Under the pieces are notes generated by a model. The model saw nothing but the letters and a program-made list of their open reading frames with translations, was not told the origin of the DNA and did no database searches. From BJGN01 sp041159865 (lineage in GTDB: Bacteria; Bacteroidota; Bacteroidia; Chitinophagales; Saprospiraceae), in NCBI GenBank assembly GCA_041159865.1, contig JBEAXK010000043.1, forward strand, positions 15,637-79,636: a stretch of 64,000 nt of DNA, in the 5' to 3' direction. A program made the position numbers and the translations under genes. Below are positions 47,148-53,696 of this stretch, piece by piece (position 1 is the stretch's first letter; each line of letters begins with the position of its first letter).

Positions 47148-47990
47148 ATGAGCCAACCAAATCTGGGATTTCCCTCCGGAAAATTTTTAGGAACCTTGGG
47201 AATAATATTTCTCATTGCCATTGTCGTTATGATTTTTTCTAATGCGACTTTCATCACCATTGATGCAGGTGAGCGGGGTGTATTATTCAGAAGATTTTCC
47301 GGTGGTTTAGAGAAAGACAAAATTTACAGTCCAGGATTTCATGTATATGCTCCCTGGAATACCATGTATATTTACAATGTGAGGGAACAACAATTGGAAG
47401 AACAAATGGATGTATTATCCAGTAATGGTTTAAATATCAGGGTGGATGTAACCGTGAGGGCTCATCCTTCTTTTGATAAAATACCAGAATTACATGAAAC
47501 CTTTGGGAAAGACTTTATTCAATCGCTCATCAGGCCAGAGGTAAGGAGTTCAGTTAGAAAAATAATTGGTCGATTTACTCCAGAAGAACTATATTCAACA
47601 CGAAGAGAAGAAGTACAAACGCTTATTCAAAAAGATCTAGAAGTTACTTTATCAAAGAATTATGTTAACCTGAGAGCAGCTCTGATCAGGGAGATCAGTT
47701 TGCCTGAAAAAGTCAGAACTGCGATTGAAGAAAAGATACAAGCGGAACAATTATCTTTAAAATTTGAGTATATCCTAGACCAGGAAAAACAAGAATCTGA
47801 GCGTAAAATAATTGAAGCTAAAGCTAAGGCAGAATCAAATCAAATACTAACCGCAAGTTTATCGGACAAAATTTTAAAAGACAAAGGAATTGAGGCGACC
47901 TTAAAGTTAGCGAACTCCCCTAATTCTAAAATCATTATCATTGGCAGTGGAGCAGACGGTTTACCCTTAATTTTAGGCAATCAGAATTAA
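47148..47990 (+). CDS. Prohibitin/SPFH-family membrane protein
   Basis: 280 residues from ATG 47148 (MSQPNLGFPSGKF); the 63 upstream codons overlap the divergent cytochrome gene and are unlikely to be coding. One N-terminal membrane helix is followed by the SPFH/band 7 domain (ITIDAGERGVLFRRFSGGLE, GFHVYAPWNTMYIYNVREQQ) and a charged coiled coil (~190-250). Prohibitin-like proteins form membrane ring assemblies that scaffold proteases such as FtsH. It is an isolated plus-strand gene in a minus-strand region. Confidence 0.85.
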   Translation: MSQPNLGFPSGKFLGTLGIIFLIAIVVMIFSNATFITIDAGERGVLFRRFSGGLEKDKIYSPGFHVYAPWNTMYIYNVREQQLEEQMDVLSSNGLNIRVDVTVRAHPSFDKIPELHETFGKDFIQSLIRPEVRSSVRKIIGRFTPEELYSTRREEVQTLIQKDLEVTLSKNYVNLRAALIREISLPEKVRTAIEEKIQAEQLSLKFEYILDQEKQESERKIIEAKAKAESNQILTASLSDKILKDKGIEATLKLANSPNSKIIIIGSGADGLPLILGNQN

Positions 47991-48024
47991 GTTTAGGACG
48001 GAGATGAAAAGGAATATTTTAGGA

Positions 48025-48660
48025 TTATCTCTTTTCATCTCTTTTCATCTCATCTAATAATCGTTGAATATCATCCATAAATACATCAACTGAATGAGGA
48101 TCAGTGCCATCACAAAAACTTCTGATATGTTTCTTGGTGTCAACTAAGATAAGTCTGCCGCTATGATCGAACCCTCCTGGAGCTTCATTATTTTCAACAG
48201 CAATACTAAAGTAGGATTTGGCGATATCAAATAAGGCAGCCTTTTCACCCGTCACAAATTTCCATTTTTGGGTATTGACCCCAAGATTTCTGGCATAATT
48301 AGCTAACCTCTCTACGGTATCTCGTTTAGGATCGATAGAAAAAGATACAAATTTCAATTTATCTTCTTTGATGAACCGATCATAAACCCTAAGCATTTGC
48401 CGACTAACCATAGGACAAATACTCGGGCAACTGATAAAAAAGAAATCTACTACATAAATTTGATCCTCCACAGATTTCTCTGTGAAAGGCATACTATCCT
48501 GATCTATAAAGGAAAAAGGAGGAATAGTATGATATTTTACTGTTCCGTTTTTTAGGGTTTCTTTATTTCCTAAAATAGGTAAATCTCCCTTTTTTGCTTC
48601 ATCACAACTCAGTATAAGGAGGAAAAGCGCACTAAGAAGACTAAAAGTTGAAAGGTTCAT
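48025..48660 (-). CDS. SCO1/SenC family copper chaperone-like protein
   Basis: 211 residues; the N-terminus is a signal peptide ending at a lipobox-like ILSC. The thioredoxin-fold copper site is intact: CPSIC in FFISCPSICPMVSRQM and the His of DHSGRLILVDTK. SCO proteins deliver copper to the CuA centre of cytochrome oxidase. Its start is 3 bases from the preceding lipoprotein gene, so the two are translationally close. Confidence 0.92.
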   Translation of the reverse strand: MNLSTFSLLSALFLLILSCDEAKKGDLPILGNKETLKNGTVKYHTIPPFSFIDQDSMPFTEKSVEDQIYVVDFFFISCPSICPMVSRQMLRVYDRFIKEDKLKFVSFSIDPKRDTVERLANYARNLGVNTQKWKFVTGEKAALFDIAKSYFSIAVENNEAPGGFDHSGRLILVDTKKHIRSFCDGTDPHSVDVFMDDIQRLLDEMKRDEKR

Positions 48661-48663
48661 TCA

Positions 48664-49092
48664 TTAATCATTTATAGAAAGATCCTTTTTAAGTTTTTCG
48701 GCTTTTTCCAGGCTGGTTTCGGTGTGTATTTTGATTCTGGAAATGACTTCTTTCTGTTCATTTAGATAGGATAAAATTTCCTTTTCATTTTTGGTAGCAA
48801 GCAGTTTCTGCGGCGAAATGAAATCATTCATCCAGGTCATCATTTCATCTTCTGCCTTTTCTAAATCATCAGCTTGTTCAGAAAGTTCCTTTCTCTGATT
48901 GATTGAGATGGAAGAATCAGTTTCCATTTTTTTCCTAAAAGACAAATAGAGATAACTTATTTCACCCGTTTTAGGCATTATATCGTCATGAACAGCCATT
49001 ATCTCTTTATGAAGGACTTCTATTTTGTTTTCCGCACAGGAATAAGCAACGAAAGAAATAAAAAGGAAAGGAAGAAAACGATAGGAGTACAT
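48664..49092 (-). CDS. Small putative lipoprotein, helical
   Basis: 142 residues. A lipoprotein signal ends at VAYSC. The rest is mostly long charged helices (about residues 25-60 and 100-140) compatible with a coiled coil. The family is unknown. Proteins like this next to SCO genes occur in Bacteroidota, but I cannot assign a role. It lies 3 bases before the SCO gene and 58 bases after the RHH gene. Confidence 0.6.
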   Translation of the reverse strand: MYSYRFLPFLFISFVAYSCAENKIEVLHKEIMAVHDDIMPKTGEISYLYLSFRKKMETDSSISINQRKELSEQADDLEKAEDEMMTWMNDFISPQKLLATKNEKEILSYLNEQKEVISRIKIHTETSLEKAEKLKKDLSIND

Positions 49093-49150
49093 ATCTGTTT
49101 TTAAATAATAAACTCATAAACCCCAAAATGGGTTGATAAAATGTAGGGAA

Positions 49151-49690
49151 TTATTCTAAGTTCCCTTTTTTACCTTCGTATTCCTTGATAAAACTTTCCA
49201 CAATTTCGTCAATAATATCTTTCAGATAAGATCGCTCCATTCTGGCAATTGATTTCAGTTTATTTAACTTACTTTCATCAAAAACAAGGGTTAATCTCCT
49301 GGTATTACCAGGTCCTAACCTCATTGATTTAGGATCGACAGTACTTCTAAGAATGGCATCCAGGCCAGCCATTGGTTTTAAGGTGCGCTTTTTATTACTT
49401 GTATCATCATGGATATAATTAGGATCTGAATATTTTTCAAAGGAGTCATCAAAAGCCTCCTGTAAGAAAGTTTGTAAGTCATCACTAAATTTTTTTCCGT
49501 GAGTTCGTCTCAACGGAGCCATTGTTTGTTGCTCTCCAATCAGGGAAATTCCTTCAACAGACAGAGTATTTCCTTCTAAAGGAGTTAAGTTTTGAGGATT
49601 TTTTGAGCTACCCCCAATATAAACTGGGCTAGTTTGGCTAGCTTCATGGAGCAAGTCCTCCATTCCAGTTGTAAATCTTTTTTTACTCAT
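49151..49690 (-). CDS. ParA partner: RHH DNA-binding protein with ParB-like N-terminal motifs
   Basis: 179 residues. The C-terminus (~131-172) has a strand then two helices (RRLTLVFDESKLNKLKSIAR, then YLKDIIDEIVESFIKEYE), a ribbon-helix-helix pattern. The N-terminal ~125 residues look disordered but hold KKRFTTGMEDLLHEA (3-15), KKFSDDLQTFLQEA (66-79) and KRTLKPMAGLDAILR (101-115). These resemble each other and the ParB N-terminal box (K-x-x-L-G-R-G-L-x-A-L-L) that contacts ParA. The gene lies 32 bases after the ParA stop, so they form an operon. It probably links ParA to DNA or a cargo; it is not ParB (no ParB/Srx or HTH core). Confidence 0.75.
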   Translation of the reverse strand: MSKKRFTTGMEDLLHEASQTSPVYIGGSSKNPQNLTPLEGNTLSVEGISLIGEQQTMAPLRRTHGKKFSDDLQTFLQEAFDDSFEKYSDPNYIHDDTSNKKRTLKPMAGLDAILRSTVDPKSMRLGPGNTRRLTLVFDESKLNKLKSIARMERSYLKDIIDEIVESFIKEYEGKKGNLE

Positions 49691-49722
49691 TTCATTTCAT
49701 GTCAAATAAACATTTAGGATCA

Positions 49723-50478
49723 TTAGGCCCCTTCTGTTCTGGTGAGTAATTCTTTACAAAGAGCGAGATAATCTTCTGAACCAGGGCTTACTGGGCTATA
49801 CGCAAAAATATCTTTACGCTGCGCTGGAGCCTCTGCAAGTGCAACATTATCTCTAATCAGGGTTTCAAATAATAATTCCCCAAAATATTTTCTTATGGTA
49901 TCAACTACGTCTCTATTCAAAACTTTTCGTTGATCATACATTGTTGCAACTACACCCGCAATTTGCAAATCTTTATTTAATCTTAACTGGACTTTCTGAA
50001 TGACTTGTTTTATTTTAGCCAGGCCTTGCATGGCAAGAAATTCTGTTTGCAGTGGAATAAGCACGTAATCAGAACTAGTCAAAGAATTTAAGGTAAGTAA
50101 GCCAAGTGAAGGAGGGCAATCGATAATTATATAGTCATAATTATCTTTTATTTGGTCGAGTAATTCCTTTAAAATATATTCTCTCCCCGCTTCGTTGATA
50201 AGTTCCATTTCAGCACCTGAGAGATCAAGTGTTGAAATGATAACATCTAAGTTATCTTTTGCAGGATAAGGCACTAAAGGACTCTCTCCTCTCAATGCTT
50301 CGTAAATGGTATTTGGGAATCTTGGTAAGCCAAGAGAAATGGTAAGATTAGCCTGCGGATCCAAATCTAAAAGACACACTCGCTTTCCTAATTCTACCAA
50401 ACCAGCACCAATATTTATGGCACTTGTTGTTTTTCCTACACCCCCTTTGTGATTTAATAGCGAAATAATTAGCCCCAT
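49723..50478 (-). CDS. ParA family ATPase
   Basis: 251 residues. A deviant Walker A motif, KGGVGKTTSAIN, opens the protein and the later Walker blocks read CLLDLDPQANLT and IIIDCPPSLGLLTLNSL. ParA/Soj-type ATPases form DNA-bound gradients that position plasmids, chromosomes or protein machines. It forms an operon with the RHH partner. No ParB gene is in the window. It is transcribed divergently from the thioesterase gene, with overlapping promoters. Confidence 0.92.
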   Translation of the reverse strand: MGLIISLLNHKGGVGKTTSAINIGAGLVELGKRVCLLDLDPQANLTISLGLPRFPNTIYEALRGESPLVPYPAKDNLDVIISTLDLSGAEMELINEAGREYILKELLDQIKDNYDYIIIDCPPSLGLLTLNSLTSSDYVLIPLQTEFLAMQGLAKIKQVIQKVQLRLNKDLQIAGVVATMYDQRKVLNRDVVDTIRKYFGELLFETLIRDNVALAEAPAQRKDIFAYSPVSPGSEDYLALCKELLTRTEGA

Positions 50479-50524
50479 AATAAGTTAGAATGATTGTATC
50501 TGAATGAATCTGGCAGTAATTTTA

Positions 50525-50556
50525 CAAAAATAGTAATTATTTTGGTTAAAATCACA
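50525..50556 (-). promoter_or_regulatory. Promoter of the parA operon
   Basis: On the minus strand: TGTG (50553-50556), 20 bases, then TATTTTTG (50525-50532), a perfect -7 TAnnTTTG. The -7 box lies 46 bases upstream of the ParA ATG. Confidence 0.55.
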
Positions 50557-50574
50557 TTTTATACTTTAGCTTTG
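50541..50574 (+). promoter_or_regulatory. Promoter of the thioesterase gene
   Basis: TTTG (50541-50544), 22 bases, then TAGCTTTG (50567-50574), a perfect -7. It overlaps the divergent parA promoter by 16 bases and ends 22 bases before the ATG at 50597. Confidence 0.5.
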
Positions 50575-50596
50575 AATTTAAACAATTTAATTTTAT

Positions 50597-51136
50597 ATGT
50601 TGGAGGAATTAAATCTTTATTCAGTAAAAGTTGATATTAAGGTTCAATGGAATGACATGGATGCTTCCCAACAAGTAAACAGTACCCGCTATTTCAACTG
50701 GTTAGAAATTGCCAAAGTTGAATATTTTATTCGACTTGGACTTGATATGATTGATAATGATGATGAACCTGGATATACTGTAAAACGACAAATTATGTCT
50801 TATCATACGGAAGTTACTTTTCCTGATACCGTTGTAGCTGGTATTCGGGCTATTTATGTGGATCAAAATAAAATTGAATTAGAGGCGGCCTTTTATTCAA
50901 GAAGGCATCATACCCTGGTGGCAAAGTCAAATGTAACGATGGAGGCATTTCAATTTCAATCAAAAACTACTATGTCCATTCCATTCAACATACAACGAAG
51001 AATTGCGCAACTGGATCAAATATCCATTGATGAGTCTGAAGCACAAGAGAAATTTGATATTCAAGTGACGACTATACCTGAATTTTCTGATGAAGAAATT
51101 TCAAGAGAATGGATGGGAGAAATGCCTAAGCATTGA
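50597..51136 (+). CDS. Hotdog-fold acyl-CoA thioesterase-like protein
   Basis: 179 residues. The hotdog motif shows in KVQWNDMDASQQVNSTRYFNWLEIAKVEYF, where the acidic residue of the 4-hydroxybenzoyl-CoA thioesterase type is in WNDMDASQQ. Such enzymes hydrolyse acyl-CoA or aryl-CoA. A ~40-residue C-terminal extension is unlike the standard ~135-residue family. It lies in a divergent promoter region with parA and converges with the sulfatase gene, 15 bases apart. Confidence 0.8.
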   Translation: MLEELNLYSVKVDIKVQWNDMDASQQVNSTRYFNWLEIAKVEYFIRLGLDMIDNDDEPGYTVKRQIMSYHTEVTFPDTVVAGIRAIYVDQNKIELEAAFYSRRHHTLVAKSNVTMEAFQFQSKTTMSIPFNIQRRIAQLDQISIDESEAQEKFDIQVTTIPEFSDEEISREWMGEMPKH

Positions 51137-51151
51137 AAGAGTGGTTAAAAG

Positions 51152-52591
51152 TTAATTGACCGAGCCTACTGCCCTTCTTCCATTGCCAGTTGCTCCCGTT
51201 AGCTCATCACCTAAATCGGCACGCGCAATTTCTGCCATTTTATTTAATCTATCCATTATCTCTGGGTGAGCTGCCTGAACATCGTATAATTCTGAAGGAT
51301 CCCGATTTAGATTATAGAGTGCCACTGGAAAAGGAAAATCTTCAGGGGCTATACCCGGAAATCCATCCTTTCCAGGCAGATTTTGTGTGTAAGTTCTACC
51401 CGGATGTTTAAATACCAGTTTCCAGTGATCATATCGGATGGCTTCCAGTGCATTTTTTCTGTAGTAGTAATAGAATTCACGACGAATAGGATTTTTCAAA
51501 TTTCCTTTCAAAAAAGGAAGAATAGAAAGTCCATCAATTTTAACCTTAGGCAAGGATATGTTCAATAGTTCAGCAAGAGTAGGAAAAATATCAATTGTAG
51601 AGGTCAGATGGTTACAAATGGTGCCTGGAGGTATCACACCAGGCCAGCAAAAGATGGCAGGAACTCGATGACCACCTTCGAAAGTAGTTCCTTTACCCTC
51701 TCTAAACCCACCGGCACTTCCTGCATGATTGCCATAATTTAGCCATGGGCCATTATCGCTTGTAAAAATGATAATCGTATTTTTCGTCAGACCCAATCTG
51801 TCCAGTGAATTAACTAAGGTGTCTACCGACCAGTCTATTTCAGCCATCAAATCGGCAAATAATCCTTGTCCGGTATAGTTTTTAAATCGTTCTGAGACTG
51901 CTATAGGTACATGTGGCATGGAATGCGCGAGGTAGAGGAAAAAAGGTGATTTTTTGTTCTTTTCAATAAATGAGATAGCTCTTTCTGTATATTGTTTGGT
52001 TAAATTCTCTTGATCCTGCAGGGAATTAAGTATGGCAAAAGTATCTTTATTCAAGATTAAAGGGAGTGCGGGTATTGATTTTTTCCAGTTTGTGGCTGGC
52101 GTACCATCATAATGAACTGGCCACATATCATTGGAATAAGGTATCCCAAAATAGGAATCAAATCCCTGACTTAGCGGCATAAATACAGGATTATCGCCCA
52201 GGTGCCATTTGCCAACTGCCCCCGTTTTATACTTTTTTTGTTTTAATAAATCTGCTATCGTTACCTCTTCTGGACTAAGTCCCACCCTAGAATTTGGAAA
52301 ATAGGCCCCAGAAACGCCCATCCTGTTTGGGTAACACCCCGTAAGCAGTGCTGCCCTGGAAGCACTGCAAACAGCCTGAGCACTTAGGAAATTAGTAAAG
52401 CGCATGCCTTTTGAAGCTAATCTGTCTAAAGCTGGGGTTTTGTGTCCCAAAGCGCCATTACAGGATAAATCACCAAAACCTAAATCGTCCATGTAGATAA
52501 GAATAATATTAGGATTTTCGTTTAATTTTTCCTTTGATGATGCAAGGAAAAAGGGGAAAACTGCAAAGAGTAAAGGCAAGAGGTAAAGCAT
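51152..52591 (-). CDS. Exported sulfatase (arylsulfatase family)
   Basis: 479 residues with a signal peptide at the N-terminus. Metal-binding NIILIYMDDLGFGDLS, modification site CSASR (in QAVCSASRAALLTG) and the later KTGAVGKWHLGDN and SDNGPWLNYGNHAGS blocks define the family. The Cys would be converted to formylglycine. The motif is C-x-A-x-R rather than the common C-x-P-S-R; this variant is known. It removes sulfate esters from sulfated glycans or aryl sulfates. No sulfatase-maturase is nearby. Confidence 0.92.
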   Translation of the reverse strand: MLYLLPLLFAVFPFFLASSKEKLNENPNIILIYMDDLGFGDLSCNGALGHKTPALDRLASKGMRFTNFLSAQAVCSASRAALLTGCYPNRMGVSGAYFPNSRVGLSPEEVTIADLLKQKKYKTGAVGKWHLGDNPVFMPLSQGFDSYFGIPYSNDMWPVHYDGTPATNWKKSIPALPLILNKDTFAILNSLQDQENLTKQYTERAISFIEKNKKSPFFLYLAHSMPHVPIAVSERFKNYTGQGLFADLMAEIDWSVDTLVNSLDRLGLTKNTIIIFTSDNGPWLNYGNHAGSAGGFREGKGTTFEGGHRVPAIFCWPGVIPPGTICNHLTSTIDIFPTLAELLNISLPKVKIDGLSILPFLKGNLKNPIRREFYYYYRKNALEAIRYDHWKLVFKHPGRTYTQNLPGKDGFPGIAPEDFPFPVALYNLNRDPSELYDVQAAHPEIMDRLNKMAEIARADLGDELTGATGNGRRAVGSVN

Positions 52592-52649
52592 AAAAAAGGA
52601 ATTTATTCATGCAAAATACTCAAAATAGGAAAAGAACGGTAAACATTCC

Positions 52650-52680
52650 TTTGTGATGAAGAAAAAAAATAGCACTTTTG
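52650..52680 (+). promoter_or_regulatory. Promoter of the Skp/OmpH gene
   Basis: TTTG (52650-52653), 19 bases, then CACTTTTG (52673-52680), one mismatch from TAnnTTTG, 35 bases before the ATG at 52716. Confidence 0.5.
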
Positions 52681-52715
52681 TTAATTAAATTATTAAAACT
52701 TTTACTAAGCTCACC

Positions 52716-53306
52716 ATGAAAAACGAAATTTCCATCGTAAACATCTTATTGATTTTAGCAGTTGCCTTTTTGATAGTTGATAAATTTATCAGTACCAGTA
52801 AAGGATCAACCGCTACTAATACATCTTCAGCGGTTTCAGATATGCCTGAAGGATCCATTGTATATGTCAATACAGACAGCCTTCTCTCAAATTATGGATA
52901 CTTTAAAGATGAGGCAGCAAAATTAGAACAGAAAGGTAAAGAAGCCGAAGCAGCTCTTCAGGCAAGAGGACAAGCTTTACAAAGAGAGTTTGCCCAGGCA
53001 CAAAACAGGGTACAGACAGGTACTTTAACACCACGTCAGGTTCAGGAGGAAGAACAGCGATTAATGCAAAAGCAACAAAGCCTTGCGGCCGAACAAGAAA
53101 GACTTGGACAAGGACTTTTGGCCGACCAGCAGACACTACAAGGTATCATCCAAACCAAACTTAAAGGGATATTGGAAGAAATCAGAAAAGAGAAAGGCTA
53201 CAAGTATATTTTAAATTATGCAACGGGTACAGGTGTTCTCATGGTTGACCCAAGTTTAGACATTACTAAGTCTGTGGTAGAACAGTTGAATAATAAGGAA
53301 AAATAA
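52716..53306 (+). CDS. Skp/OmpH-like periplasmic chaperone
   Basis: 196 residues. An N-terminal hydrophobic helix is followed by the OmpH opening (GSIVYVNTDSLLSNYGYFKDE), a long charged coiled coil rich in Gln, Glu and Ala (~65-140), and the closing strand YKYILNYATGTGVLMVDPSLDIT. The family binds unfolded outer-membrane proteins in the periplasm. The N-terminal helix may act as a membrane anchor rather than a cleaved signal. It has its own promoter. Confidence 0.85.
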   Translation: MKNEISIVNILLILAVAFLIVDKFISTSKGSTATNTSSAVSDMPEGSIVYVNTDSLLSNYGYFKDEAAKLEQKGKEAEAALQARGQALQREFAQAQNRVQTGTLTPRQVQEEEQRLMQKQQSLAAEQERLGQGLLADQQTLQGIIQTKLKGILEEIRKEKGYKYILNYATGTGVLMVDPSLDITKSVVEQLNNKEK

Positions 53307-53322
53307 AGTTACTAACAATCAG

Positions 53323-53350
53323 TTGTGGAAAACTGCATGGTTTTCCACAA
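53323..53350. promoter_or_regulatory. Inverted pair of DnaA-box-like sites
   Basis: Perfect 11-bp inverted repeat with a 6-base spacer. Each arm contains TTTTCCACA (or its complement), one base from the DnaA box TTATCCACA. No T-run follows, so it is a poor terminator for the Skp gene, whose stop is 17 bases upstream. Confidence 0.45.
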
Positions 53351-53480
53351 CAACAATTTGTTTCAATAATTTTACTAACAAAACAAATAATTTTTTATTT
53401 TATTACATATAATTGATAATCAATACATATTAAAAAATAAATTTATGTATTTATGCTTGATAAAACGTTTGATTTAATAG

Positions 53481-53489
53481 TTATCCACA
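53481..53489 (+). promoter_or_regulatory. Consensus DnaA box upstream of nrdJ
   Basis: TTATCCACA, a perfect DnaA-box consensus, 29 bases before the -33 element of the predicted nrdJ promoter. The same nonamer also occurs once inside a coding gene at 8792-8800, so one match alone is weak. Confidence 0.45.
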
Positions 53490-53517
53490 GCCTGTTTAAA
53501 TTACGTTACATTAAAAA

Positions 53518-53549
53518 TTTGTACAATTCATCTAGGTAGATTAACTTGC
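53518..53549 (+). promoter_or_regulatory. Promoter of nrdJ
   Basis: TTTG (53518-53521), 20 bases, then TAACTTGC (53542-53549), two mismatches from TAnnTTTG. The 390-bp gap from 53307 to 53696 otherwise holds AT-rich sequence and the DnaA-box-like sites. Confidence 0.45.
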
Positions 53550-53696
53550 CGGCGATTTCAGAGAAACACAAAATCTTACTACTCCCAACTCCCTGGAAAT
53601 GAAAAAATGACCCGACCAATTTTTGGTTTAGGTTTGCTTTGTTACGTTTATTTTATAATTGATTGGAAATTTAAAAGAGCTATGGGAACATCTTTA

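Noticed and set aside
48030..48060. Tandem short repeat near the SCO stop
   Set aside because: It encodes the C-terminal Arg/Glu/Lys-rich residues of the SCO protein and has only two units.
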